DNA of 64,000 bases from Mesorhizobium temperatum (GCF_002284575.1 NZ_NPKJ01000058.1:56372-120371); one strand, 5' to 3'. Counted from the first letter of the stretch, positions 53,436 to 62,060 are shown. Program-made: numbers and translations. The notes: generated from the sequence alone by a model not told the origin.

Positions 53436-54159
53436 GTGGCCTGCTCCTGTTCGGAAAATGGTCTCTCGGCGCCATTCCTTCGGCGCCCGCTGAGGCCAAT
53501 AGCCCCCGATTATTACAGTCACATGACAGTTTGATGTCAGCCCGGTAACGCGGCACTGCCGTGTCGAAAAGGAAGCGCCGCGGGTCGCGCCGGCACAGCC
53601 GTGGTTTGCCGCTGGAATCAGCAGCTTGCACGATTTCCGGCCGACATTTGCCCTCGACAGGCGAGACAATTGGCGCCGAAAAAGAAAATCCGGGCGGGAG
53701 CGCGTTGCATGCGGCCAAGGAGGTCATGGCCGCGCCATCGCCGAAACAGGTCCGTTGGGGTAAATCTGACCCTGCTTCTTGCCGGCGGTCGCTGCTCCCG
53801 CCCGTAACTGGAGGAGCGGAACTCGATGCGCTTATTGTCCCAACCGGACGCGCGCTTTGGTATGGTGCGATCGCACCATAGTTTTGTCTGCAACAACGTC
53901 GCCGAATCTCGGCTGAGCTCTACAGCCTGACGCGGATGCCAATCCCGCGTTGCGCTGGATTTCTCCGTCCGCGCCGAGCGACAGCGCGGCGCGCCCTTTC
54001 CGACGCGCTAGGGACGCTGCGGCATTTTGATTTTTGCGCACGATCCCCAGCGAAATCGATACCGATTCTCCGGGTCATGCGCTAGCCTTGCCCGTGATGT
54101 ATTCCGACGGTTGTCGGTGGAACCGAGGCCGCGTTATAAATCCCGCAAGGGTGTTGCCG
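53436..54159. other. 724-base gap upstream of pstS
   Basis: Apart from the pstS leader and Pho box no gene is convincing; open frames here lack ribosome binding sites and codon bias. Around 54050-54100 a degenerate inverted repeat (GCGCACGATCCC ... GGGTCATGCGC) resembles rhizobial intergenic repeats. A phoR gene, often found next to pstS in rhizobia, is absent. Confidence 0.5.
53512..53540 (-). promoter_or_regulatory. Pho box of the pst operon
   Basis: Three 7-base direct repeats with 4-base spacers on the minus strand: CTGACAT-CAAA-CTGTCAT-GTGA-CTGTAAT. The 11-base phasing is exactly that bound by PhoB dimers. Confidence 0.88.
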
Positions 54160-54522
54160 ATGTTGGGACGGATCCTGCCTTTTTTCCTGTGCCCGATGCT
54201 GCTGTTGGGGAGCGGCTGCTCGCGCAGCTACGACGGCACCGTCGTCATTCCGAGGCCGCTTGACGTCCGGCGGTTCTGGGACAGGCCGCCGCAGCAGGCG
54301 CAGCCCGAACAGCCGCAGTTGCTGCAGACCGATGTCTTTCCTGTGGCGCCCGAAACGCCGAAAAGGGCGGCGGCCCCCGGTATCAAGACTCCTGTGCCGC
54401 CGAGAAGGCACACCCGGAGGATTTCCAACGATCCGCCGATGCCGTTATCCGAGCCGACAAAACCGCTCACCTGCAGGAACGTCAGCCAACCCGGGAAACG
54501 GGTCCGCATGGTCTGCGAATAG
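54160..54522 (+). CDS. Pro-rich lipoprotein of unknown function
   Basis: ATG 54160 (MLGRILPFFLCPMLLLGSGCS) gives 120 residues with a lipobox LGSGC and lipidation at Cys 20. The remainder is Pro/Arg/Gln-rich and probably unstructured, ending with a Cys-containing LTCRNVSQPGKRVRMVCE. No family recognised. Monocistronic by position. Confidence 0.6.
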   Translation: MLGRILPFFLCPMLLLGSGCSRSYDGTVVIPRPLDVRRFWDRPPQQAQPEQPQLLQTDVFPVAPETPKRAAAPGIKTPVPPRRHTRRISNDPPMPLSEPTKPLTCRNVSQPGKRVRMVCE

Positions 54523-54898
54523 CCGGCATTCAAACGGTGGCAGCCAAAATATCCCCTCCTCAACGCTACTGCGCACCTGACGCAGCGGTTCGGTCAGACG
54601 CGCACGCGATCGCCGAAAGCATGAACTGACTGGTGGGTTTCGGGCTGCCCGATCGATCCGGCGCCCCGATCAATCCGGTGTTACCGCCCGCCACGTTGAA
54701 ACCTTATCCCGCCTTCGACGTTAAACGGCCATTGCAGCGCCGCGCGTCCCTATTGCGGCGCCGCGCGTCTCTTGGACGCAGAAAGGGCCGCTGTGACGTT
54801 CGTTTGGCGCATGGTTCTTGCCGAACCGAAGGGCAGCGTAGCGAAGGTTGATCCCGATTTTTTGGGTCATGCGCTGGATGGTCAAAAGGAGACCGCAC
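54523..54898. other. 376-base gap with 21-base tandem repeat
   Basis: No convincing gene. Two consecutive 21-base units (CCATTGCAGCGCCGCGCGTCC / CTATTGCGGCGCCGCGCGTCT, as 54729-54749 and 54750-54770) match at 18 positions. GATCCCGATTTTTTGGGTCATGCGC around 54852 is a short palindromic piece similar to one near 54050. Confidence 0.45.
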
Positions 54899-55135
54899 AT
54901 GTCGATTCACTTCACTGTCTCGGGCCTGACCAGAAATCTGTTTCACTCGCCCAGAAATCTGTTTCACTCGCTGGGACTGGACCATGAGCGCGCGCCGAGA
55001 CCTCTCAGGCCTGAGCAAAGTCTTTTGCTGGAATGTTATCTGGCCGGCCAGATTCCGGAATCGGCCTGGAGCGACTATGTCTTCGAGACGCCGGAATTGG
55101 CACGCCATGTCAATGCGAGGCGCGCCCAACACTGA
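54899..55135 (+). CDS. small protein with recent in-frame 7-residue duplication
   Basis: ATG 54899 follows AAGGAGA. 78 residues: the start MSIHFTVSGLT, then RNLFHSP and RNLFHSL side by side, encoded by a perfect 21-base tandem duplication (54930-54971), then a segment rich in Leu/Glu (PEQSLLLECYLAGQIPESAW). No family recognised. The duplication keeps the frame. Confidence 0.5.
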   Translation: MSIHFTVSGLTRNLFHSPRNLFHSLGLDHERAPRPLRPEQSLLLECYLAGQIPESAWSDYVFETPELARHVNARRAQH

Positions 55136-55247
55136 CATCTCGTGAACCTAGAACCGGTCCGATCGCTTGAGGTGACGCCGCCTAGCAACGCTTGGCTGAA
55201 ATTGCCCGCTCGGAAAACGAGCGGGCTTTGCCTGGGATGACGCCCGG

Positions 55248-55619
55248 TTACTGTTTGGGCGAGCCGAATTGCAAGGTGAAGACGCTGCCTGCGATCCCTT
55301 GGGCGAGCGCCGGCGAAAAGCTCAGCGGCAAGCAGCGTTCCAGGGCGGCGATCGCTGCATCGACAAAGGATTGCCGCACCTTCGCGTCGCCGGTCACATT
55401 GATGGCAGTCGGCCTGGGCGGGCCGATCAGCGTGCCGTTGCGCTTGAAACTGAAACTCAATGTGACGGTTGAATTCCCTGCATTCGCCGGCGGTGTCCAG
55501 CACGCGTGGATCGCAGCCCCGACATCGTCCATGGTGTTCAGCGATGCGGCATTCGATTGACAGCTGGCGCCTGCCAATATCGAGCCGGCAATCACCGACA
55601 GTCCTGCCGTGCGTTTCAT
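55248..55619 (-). CDS. secreted protein with TonB/TolA-C-like domain
   Basis: ATG 55619 follows GGAGGACGAGGACC. 123 residues with a signal peptide (MKRTAGLSVIAGSILAGASC) that may or may not be lipidated; the Cys lies in a poor lipobox. The rest (VGAAIHACWTPPANAGNSTVTLSFSFKRNGTLIG, then FVDAAIAALERCLPLSF) has the length and pattern of a TonB C-terminal-type fold with two Cys. Periplasmic; partner unknown. Confidence 0.6.
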   Translation of the reverse strand: MKRTAGLSVIAGSILAGASCQSNAASLNTMDDVGAAIHACWTPPANAGNSTVTLSFSFKRNGTLIGPPRPTAINVTGDAKVRQSFVDAAIAALERCLPLSFSPALAQGIAGSVFTLQFGSPKQ

Positions 55620-56069
55620 TGCAGGTCCTCGTCCTCCGCCTCGCCCGCACAGCAATATGGTACGGACAATGGCGGCGAAGACAATATGTTTGCAAAGGCC
55701 AGATGTTTTGCAAAGGCCAGATGTTTTGAAGGCTTGATACCCAACGACAATCGCGAAGTCAGGCCGCAGCTTCCCGGGAAACGAAACAAAAAGGCCGGCA
55801 CATGGCCGACCTTTCCTTCCACCTCGACCGCGCCAGTACATCCGTGGTCACGAATTGGAGGTGAATTGCCGATCAGTAGATAGGGATTTGGTTAACGAAT
55901 CCTTAGCTGACGGGGGCTGCTCGTCGACGCGTCATGGCCAATCTGATCTGCGTTTTCGTGATGAGTGCGGAAAGTCGTCTTTAAATGCGGCACATATTAT
56001 TAATCGTTGTACACCAATGTGTTAGCATGTGAAGCATATCCAAGTAACGATCGTGTTCTGGGGTTTATT
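55620..56069. other. 450-base gap with 18-base tandem repeat
   Basis: No gene is convincing. TTTGCAAAGGCCAGATGT is present twice in tandem at 55689-55706 and 55707-55724, perfectly, followed by a partial TTTG. The right part, A/T-richer, probably holds the promoter of the gene at 56070. Confidence 0.5.
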
Positions 56070-56954
56070 ATGGCCGTACTTGGCGCTCTCCCTCCCGGCG
56101 TTCGCTGTCGACCAATTCGCGAAGCCGATTGGGAAGGAGTGGTCGACTGCCTGTGCCGGGGGTTTCCGGAGCGTGACCGGAGTTACTGGATACAAGCGCT
56201 GACCCGATTGTCGCAGCGGCCTGCTATCGCCGAATGCCAACAATACGGCTTTGCTTTGGAGAAGACTGGTCGGATCGTCGGCGTCGTGCTGACCCTTTAT
56301 ACCCGTTATCGCAGGCAGGAAGGCGACGAAATCCGCTGCAATCTTTCAAGCTGGTCCGTCGACGAAGAATTCCGCCCCTATGCCATCAAGCTGATTACGA
56401 CGATTCTCAAGCAAAGAGACGTGACTTACACGAACGTTTCGCCGGCGCCTGCTACATTAAAGCACAATTTGGCGCTCGGCTTTCGCCTCTTTTCCAGCGG
56501 ACAATTTGCCTTCTTGCCGGCCTTCAGCTCGGTGCAGCGGTCATGTCGCGTGCTCGAAGCTCGTCCCGATCTTGCGGAAATGGCGATGCTGTCCGACAGT
56601 GAGAGATACATACTCTCGGAACACTCCGCGCTGGGCTGCCTGTCATTGATTTGCATTTGCGACGGAGCGGCGTTTCCCTTCGTATTGATGCCGCGCCGGA
56701 TATTGCGCGGTCTTATCCCATCCTATCAGATCGTCTATTGCCGCTCTCTCGCAGATTTGAGCCGGTGCGCCGGTGCCATCGGGCGCTTTCTCTGGCGAAG
56801 CGGCATCCTGCTTTGCGTTGTCGACGCCAAGGAACCGATTGCAGGTCTGTTCGGGTGGTACCGCCCCAACAGAGGACTGAAGTACTTCAAGGGCCCCAGA
56901 CCACCCTCGCTCGGAGATCTAACGTTCACCGAGCTGGTGATATTCGGTCCCTGA
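56070..56954 (+). CDS. GNAT-like acyltransferase of unknown substrate
   Basis: Start taken at ATG 56070 (MAVLGALPPGVRCRPIREADWEG), 294 residues. The N-terminal ~130 residues look like a GNAT fold (CRPIREADWEGVVDCLCRGFPER, GRIVGVVLTLYTRY, CNLSSWSVDEEFRPYAIKL), followed by a second, diverged half with VLMPRRILRGLIPSYQIVYCRS. No acetyl-CoA loop of the classic RxxGxG type is clear, so catalysis is uncertain. Such proteins occur in rhizobial surface polysaccharide loci. A terminator follows. Confidence 0.55.
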   Translation: MAVLGALPPGVRCRPIREADWEGVVDCLCRGFPERDRSYWIQALTRLSQRPAIAECQQYGFALEKTGRIVGVVLTLYTRYRRQEGDEIRCNLSSWSVDEEFRPYAIKLITTILKQRDVTYTNVSPAPATLKHNLALGFRLFSSGQFAFLPAFSSVQRSCRVLEARPDLAEMAMLSDSERYILSEHSALGCLSLICICDGAAFPFVLMPRRILRGLIPSYQIVYCRSLADLSRCAGAIGRFLWRSGILLCVVDAKEPIAGLFGWYRPNRGLKYFKGPRPPSLGDLTFTELVIFGP

Positions 56955-57005
56955 ACGAAGGCGCAGCATCAGGCCGCGACGATTTGCGGCCGCAATGCCG
57001 AAAGC

Positions 57006-57039
57006 GAACCCCCGCCTCCGGCGAGGGTTCCATTTTTTT
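57006..57039 (+). terminator. rho-independent terminator
   Basis: GAACCCCCGCC-TCC-GGCGAGGGTTC followed by CATTTTTTT, about 50 bases after the preceding stop. Confidence 0.75.
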
Positions 57040-57053
57040 GAACCTACGATCTG

Positions 57054-57245
57054 CTACTGAGCAGGGGCGGTCTGAGCTGGCGGCGGGGTTGCGGGTGCCG
57101 GCGTCATCGTGTCGGCTGGAGGTGGCGGCAATTGGCCAGCGGTCGTCGCCTGCGTTCCTCCCGATTGAGTTTGGTCACACGCCGCCAGGGCAGCAAGCGC
57201 CAGACCGAACGCGGCGAATAAGGGTAGTTTGCGGGCCCTTCCATG
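57054..57245 (-). pseudogene. small Pro-rich lipoprotein without an in-frame start
   Basis: On the minus strand the frame ending at 57054-57056 reads RKLPLFAAFGLALAALAAC, a clean lipoprotein signal with lipobox LAAC, then a Gln/Thr/Pro-rich tail ending AQTAPAQ. No ATG, GTG or TTG lies in this frame back to the TGA at about 57293-57291. An ATG at 57244 sits one frame off, ten bases before the signal sequence. A one-base loss near 57235-57242 would explain it; a rare start codon or a sequence error are alternatives. Confidence 0.5.
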
Positions 57246-57405
57246 GACGTCACCCGCGCGGGCCTGATCATCAGGACCGGTGCCTCCAGGTCAACCGTGG
57301 CTTCGTCGTCGACGCTTCAAACATTCTTACGTCCCGTAAAAGGCGACGGGCCTTCGGCCTCGGTTTAGGTCGGCCTGGACAAGCAAAACCGTTAGAGCGA
57401 AAGCC

Positions 57406-58296
57406 TCACGCACCGGCCTGCGACTTCACATGGGCGATATAGCCGCGCACGTCGGCGGCCGGCTCGGCGTAGGCCTTGCCGAGCTTCTTCTCGATCGCCG
57501 CCATGTAATCTTTTGCCCATTGGGGCAGCGCGTAGTCGATGACGGCCAGGAATTCGAGCGTCGCCGCCAGGCGGATGTCGGCGATCGACGGGTTCTTGCC
57601 GCCGATGAACGGCTTGCCGTTCCTGAAGAAGCTGTGAAAGACCTCCAGCGGCTCAGCAATTGCGGCCGCCGCGGCCTTCTGGGCTTCCGACTTCCTGTCG
57701 GGGTGGGCATCGCTGTGACCAACCTCGCCGGCATATTGCGGGAAGTTCAGCGCAGGATAGGTGGCGCGCGCCACATAAGGGTAGAGCGTGCCGATCAGGT
57801 AGAACATGGCGCTGTCGATCATTGCCCGCTTGGCCGGCGCCTTGGGATATAATTTCTCCAGCCCATGCTTGTTGGCGAGATACTGCATAATGGCGCAGCT
57901 TTCCCACAGCACGCCTCTCGGCAAGCCCTTGTCCTCGATCATCGGGGTGAGATGGGCTGGGTTTCGCGCCATGTATTCAGGCGAGCGCGTGTGGCCCCAT
58001 ACGTCGGTCTCGGAATGATCGAGCCCGGCCGCGCGTGCAAACACCCGAACGCTCATATTATTGACGCTCGGCTTCAGCATGCTGAGCGTCAGCGCGGGCT
58101 TCTTTCCTGATTTCGCCTTGGTCTTCCGCGCGGATTTCGCGGATGCCTTGGCTGCAGGTTTTGCGGCGGCTTTCGCTGCCGGCTCGGCGGAAGCTTTCGC
58201 CGCCTTGGCTGCAGGCTTTGTCGCGGCCTTGGCAGCTGGTTTCGTAGCGGCCTTGGCGGCCGGCTTCTTCGCACTCTTCGTTGTCGTCTTTGCCAT
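57406..58296 (-). CDS. glutathione S-transferase-like protein with histone-H1-like tail
   Basis: 296 residues. The first ~70 are a Lys/Ala/Pro tail with repeated AAKPAAK and AATKPAAK units, like bacterial histone-H1-like and AlgP-type tails. From about residue 70 a thioredoxin-like half begins (SVRVFARAAGLDHSETDVW, NPAHLTPMIEDKGLPRGVLWESCAIMQYL, the last being the glutathione-site pattern), then an all-helical half with PSIADIRLAATLEFL. The tail could bind DNA or RNA. Last gene of an operon with the VOC protein, 27 bases after its stop. Confidence 0.72.
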   Translation of the reverse strand: MAKTTTKSAKKPAAKAATKPAAKAATKPAAKAAKASAEPAAKAAAKPAAKASAKSARKTKAKSGKKPALTLSMLKPSVNNMSVRVFARAAGLDHSETDVWGHTRSPEYMARNPAHLTPMIEDKGLPRGVLWESCAIMQYLANKHGLEKLYPKAPAKRAMIDSAMFYLIGTLYPYVARATYPALNFPQYAGEVGHSDAHPDRKSEAQKAAAAAIAEPLEVFHSFFRNGKPFIGGKNPSIADIRLAATLEFLAVIDYALPQWAKDYMAAIEKKLGKAYAEPAADVRGYIAHVKSQAGA

Positions 58297-58323
58297 TGTG
58301 GTCCTCCCTTGTTTGGCCTGTCG

Positions 58324-58905
58324 TCAGTATGGATTTTTCGGCGCGCGGTCCTCCGACAAGGTCGCGCGGGAGCGCTCGACGAGCGCCTGGATCGCGTCGG
58401 CAAGATGCACTTCGGCTATTGCGTAGTCGCCGCGCGCAACGCGAATCTTGTGCGCCTGCATCAACACGTCGGCATGGGTGGAGCCCGCCGGCGGCTCGAA
58501 ACGGTAGGAGGCGAGCTCGATCAGCAGGCCGAGCGGATCCTCGAAATAGATCGAATCCATAAAACCGCGATCCTTGACGCCGCTGTGCTTGATGCCGCGC
58601 TCGTCGAGCCGGGCGACCGCCTGCAGGAAGGTGACGCGCGACACTGCAAACGCGATATGATGGACGCAGCCCGTATCGGTCGGCGTGCGCCGTTTCTCCG
58701 GCGTGCGGCTCTCGTCGGTGAAGATGGTGATCAGCCGGCCGTCACCCGGATCGAAATAGAGATGGCTTTCGCCTGCGTTGTCGAGATTGGGCTGCTCGAA
58801 GATAAAAGGCATGCCAAGCACGCCTTCCCAGAAATCGATCGAAGTCTGGCGCCCGGCGCCGACCAGCGTGATGTGATGGACGCCTTGCGACTGCAATTTC
58901 TGCAT
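58324..58905 (-). CDS. VOC family (glyoxalase/dioxygenase) protein
   Basis: 193 residues with two beta-alpha-beta-beta-beta modules: VHHITLVGAGRQTSIDFW at the start, VHHIAFAVS in the middle and DPLGLLIELASYRFEP at the end, supplying two His and a Glu as metal ligands. About 50 C-terminal residues beyond the fold are helical. Possibly a glutathione- or ring-cleavage-related enzyme given the adjacent GST-like gene. Substrate unknown. Confidence 0.75.
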   Translation of the reverse strand: MQKLQSQGVHHITLVGAGRQTSIDFWEGVLGMPFIFEQPNLDNAGESHLYFDPGDGRLITIFTDESRTPEKRRTPTDTGCVHHIAFAVSRVTFLQAVARLDERGIKHSGVKDRGFMDSIYFEDPLGLLIELASYRFEPPAGSTHADVLMQAHKIRVARGDYAIAEVHLADAIQALVERSRATLSEDRAPKNPY

Positions 58906-59139
58906 TGGTCTCCCTCCCGAGGATGCCTAGCTTCGTTGCCGGACGCGTTTCGGAGGCCAGCTCGCGATTTGTCGGCGCCCTCACATCGCCCGGGCTTCCT
59001 CTGCCCATACTCCGCACCGGGTAAGGGCGACCCAAGGTTTCTTGAACAGATGCTAATTCAATCGGCGATGTTGCGCCAGAAGCGATGAACCGCCGAATCC
59101 GGGATGCGTTCCCGATAGGACTTGGCTTCTGGAAAAGTG

Positions 59140-61077
59140 CTATTCGAAGCTCTCAGAATCGGCCCGCTCTTCTACCATTTCGCGCCGTCGCTCTGCATCT
59201 ATCAACTCGCGAAGCCTAGCGTCAGCAGCTGCGTCTATGACCCTTTCAATCTCTTGATCATCAGCTGGATTAAGTGATCGCAGCAACGGTAGGCGCTCCT
59301 CTATAATGCTGGCACGCGAGCCGCTCCAAGAATTAGGCACAAGGCGAGGGATAACCTCACTCATAACGGCTTGCTTGTTGGGAGCAGAGCGCAACAATTC
59401 AACTACCGTCTGTGATATCGAAATAGCTTTGTTGTTGTCATCATCTACGTCAAATAGCTTACATGTGGAGGCCGCATATGTATATCTGTCATTTGGCGAA
59501 ATATCACACCACTCAACCAGAATTTCCAAAGGCACCATTGCCACGGCCGTATCGTGCCCTTCAGAAGAAGGGTCCACCACCATTTCGTAGGCAAGAGAAT
59601 AGCTTCCTTCATCGTCGGGCCGGTAGACGGCGTTAAGCGCCATCATTGGAAAGAATTCAAAGAACCGACCGAGCAATTTAGGTCCATCAAAACCAAAATA
59701 TCTGTTTCTATTTCGCCTGCTATCAACTATATTATTCAGTATAATAGTTACATCGTTATCAGAATTCGTACGGGAGAGCGCAAATCGAAGAACAACGTCA
59801 ACATCATAGTCCATCCCACCTTGGTCGCTATTAACAAGTACCCAATTAGTGGCACGAAGGAATTCCATACAAACTTGCAGCAAATCATTCCGATAATTTT
59901 CATCTTTTTCAGATGCGCAATGAATCACCATCGAGAGAAGGTCAAACGCAACAAAGGGTCCATCTTCTTGGTCAGCAATGGCTCTCACCAATTTCCCAAT
60001 TTGCTCCGCAGAAAACGGGTCTGTTACCCTACCACCTGCCAAATATTGAAATTGCCAGACTGGACTCTTTCCGTCGACAATGGCGCTCAGGAGTCGATCG
60101 AAGGCGCGATCATCCATTGACCCTTGAACCTGTAACTCAACGAACCAGCGCGACCATATTTCATCTTCGAGTGCACTATCCAGAAAATTTCCAACTGCTT
60201 GCGGATCAACCTGGTTCCAGCCAGCTATAATTCCACGGATTGGTATCAGTGATATTTGATTGATTTCGGATCTCGCAATTTGAGCCCTAATATGCATCAT
60301 CAATCCCACTGGGTCATCGACAGCCTTCCCCACACCGCGTCCAAACGAGTAGGTTTTGTCGCTAGAGTTCGGTTTTAGAAGTTCCGGAACGATGGCCTCT
60401 AGGAGTTCACTGTCACCTGCGGCCGCTTGACCAAGCTTTTCGGCATGGTCGCGCGCTTTTTCGTATACGGACGACGCCGAGTCGGGGCTGCGGTCAACGC
60501 CGACTAAGTCTTCAGCGAACGCACCTCGAGCAAGCACACGTGCTCGAATTTCGGACAAGAGATCCTTTGGTCGCAGGGCCAGTTCCAGTTTGCGAAGTTT
60601 CATAAAAGAGGCCTTGCTCTGTCTCTCCCTATCCCAGCGCAAGATTCGTTTGGTCGCCAGCCAACCGTCCGGCCAACTTTCAGTTTTTGTGAGCTGGTCG
60701 GCCAAATCGACCAGTTGATCCTGCAGGATGACTATTCCCCACAGACCTCTGAAAGCGTCTCCAAGAATCGATCTCACGCGTGAAGACGTTTCGCTATCTG
60801 AATGAAGTACATCCCGGGCTAAACTCAGCCATCTCATAAACCAGGTAGCCGAGTCGCTCTCCGAAGTTGGCGACCATCCATAGTCACGATGCCGAGATCC
60901 AAACTCGGCACTGGGGTGAAACATGAATTGGGAGGTCTTCAAACCAGCTTTTAAAATCTCAAAGCCCAATTCTCGTTTCTTTAGATCACCACTATTTATA
61001 ATACCTCTTGCAACATTCAGTCGTTTTTCAAGAGCAGCCTGCGTGCCTGAGTAAATAATATGAAATAGCGATACCAA
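59140..61077 (-). CDS. truncated large NTPase-associated protein (defence-like), C-terminal half
   Basis: 645 residues from a TTG at 61077, with visibly higher A/T content than the neighbours. The sequence is all-helical and repeat-like: LFHIIYSGTQAALEKRLNVA at the start, RHRDYGW, FRGLWGIV, LRPKDLLSEIRARVLA, SFGRGVGKAVDDP, SWSGSRASIIEERLPLLRSL, and a charged end DAERRREMVEERADSESFE. From memory this resembles the C-terminal half of large proteins with an N-terminal STAND-like NTPase, some linked to phage defence; no Walker motif is found here or upstream. It is probably a remnant. Confidence 0.5.
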   Translation of the reverse strand: MVSLFHIIYSGTQAALEKRLNVARGIINSGDLKKRELGFEILKAGLKTSQFMFHPSAEFGSRHRDYGWSPTSESDSATWFMRWLSLARDVLHSDSETSSRVRSILGDAFRGLWGIVILQDQLVDLADQLTKTESWPDGWLATKRILRWDRERQSKASFMKLRKLELALRPKDLLSEIRARVLARGAFAEDLVGVDRSPDSASSVYEKARDHAEKLGQAAAGDSELLEAIVPELLKPNSSDKTYSFGRGVGKAVDDPVGLMMHIRAQIARSEINQISLIPIRGIIAGWNQVDPQAVGNFLDSALEDEIWSRWFVELQVQGSMDDRAFDRLLSAIVDGKSPVWQFQYLAGGRVTDPFSAEQIGKLVRAIADQEDGPFVAFDLLSMVIHCASEKDENYRNDLLQVCMEFLRATNWVLVNSDQGGMDYDVDVVLRFALSRTNSDNDVTIILNNIVDSRRNRNRYFGFDGPKLLGRFFEFFPMMALNAVYRPDDEGSYSLAYEMVVDPSSEGHDTAVAMVPLEILVEWCDISPNDRYTYAASTCKLFDVDDDNNKAISISQTVVELLRSAPNKQAVMSEVIPRLVPNSWSGSRASIIEERLPLLRSLNPADDQEIERVIDAAADARLRELIDAERRREMVEERADSESFE

Positions 61078-61099
61078 TGCATCTGTCGCAGGACCGCGG

Positions 61100-61494
61100 T
61101 TAACCGCTTCCGAGCTTTCCCGGCCATGGGCGGAAATCGTAAAGCTGGGCGAATTGCCAGCAGATACGGTTCCCTATGCCTTGCGCCATTCTTCCATTGT
61201 GCGCCAGCTTCGGAACGGCCTGCCCGTGCGGCTGGCGTCATCGCAATACTGCCAGCTCTCAGGCGCGTCGATGCCGCTGAACCGAATCCTTGGCCTGCAA
61301 TCTCTACCGTGTCGCCATCGATCACAGAGGCGCGGCCTTCCATTGCACCAGGCAGCGGCTCGGACCAGTTTGTTACCGTGCCCTGAAGGCTTGCGGTGCT
61401 CTGTATTACGAATTGAGTGACTGTGGCGGCAAGCGTGCCCACGCCGAGAAAGAGGAGCCCCAAGAGCGGGTCGCGGCAGCCGCCGTGACGGCAT
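61100..61494 (-). pseudogene. staphylococcal-nuclease-like gene broken by frameshifts
   Basis: Three reading frames each hold a piece. ATG 61494 opens MPSRR in one frame; a second frame carries a membrane span (RDPLLGLLFLGVGTLAATV) and the nuclease motif GRASVIDGDTVEIAGQ; the first frame resumes as RIRFSGIDAPESWQYCDD, the catalytic strand of thermonucleases. A third frame reads QFAQLYDFRPWPGKLGSG to a TAA at 61102-61100. The change at AGQ/RIRF fits loss of one A (CAAGG for CAAAGG). The family call is good; the number of lesions is an estimate. Confidence 0.55.
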
Positions 61495-61651
61495 TCTTCT
61501 GCCGGCGCGCCTTCGCCAGCGGTCAGCCTGATTGGCGCCTTGATAACGGTGGCCTTTGCCCACGCCCTCTCTCCCCGAAGAGGAGAATGCCGCCATTTCA
61601 GGCGAGAGTCCAGAAGCTGCCTAGCCGGCCGGCAACGGATCAAGGCGGTGG

Positions 61652-61948
61652 GCACCGGGTCAGCTTTTCCACCGTTTCAATGATGGCTTTGGCCAGCGCT
61701 TCGCCCTCATGGCCGAGCCCGGCACCCGCAAATATGTCGGCAGCGCCTTCGTCAGCGTCAATCGCGAGATGCGGGAGCGGCTTTGGAAGCGCGTCCAGGA
61801 ACATGCCGGGCCACCGCCCAGGGAAATGCCAAAGCGGCCGGCAACACAGTGGGTCAAGCCGGGGATCAAAGCCCGCGTAAAGCATCTAAGGGGCGAGGAA
61901 GACCTTCGGCACGCCTCCCTGCAGGACTTCTGGGACGAAGGAACTTAA
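61652..61948 (+). pseudogene. C-terminal fragment of an ATP-dependent DNA ligase
   Basis: The frame from about 61652 to the stop at 61946-61948 reads FALMAEPGTRKYVGSAFVSV, then ERLWKRVQEHAG and ATQWVKPGIKARVKHLRG followed by EEDLRHASLQDF. This is the OB-fold end of bacterial LigD/LigC-type ligases used in non-homologous end joining. The adenylation domain with its KxDG motif is absent upstream, where the nuclease remnant lies, so it is a remnant rather than a working ligase. Confidence 0.7.
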
Positions 61949-62060
61949 TGCGCTCCGCCGGCTTGTGACGGAATGAGCACCCGCGGTACGAACTTCTTGC
62001 ACAAATGGCTGAGCAGCGGCCTGCCTGAGAGACCATCTGCCTGCACAAAAGGTAGCATCG

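Noticed and set aside
53561..53881. 106-codon frame upstream of pstS
   Set aside because: No ribosome binding site, no domain, and composition unlike the genes around it.
58131..58290. Regular GC-rich repeats that could suggest a CRISPR or satellite
   Set aside because: They encode the AAKPAAK tail of the GST-like protein; units vary at third codon positions and there are no spacers.
61640..61885. 81-codon minus-strand frame
   Set aside because: Opposite to the ligase C-terminal fragment, which carries the recognisable motifs.
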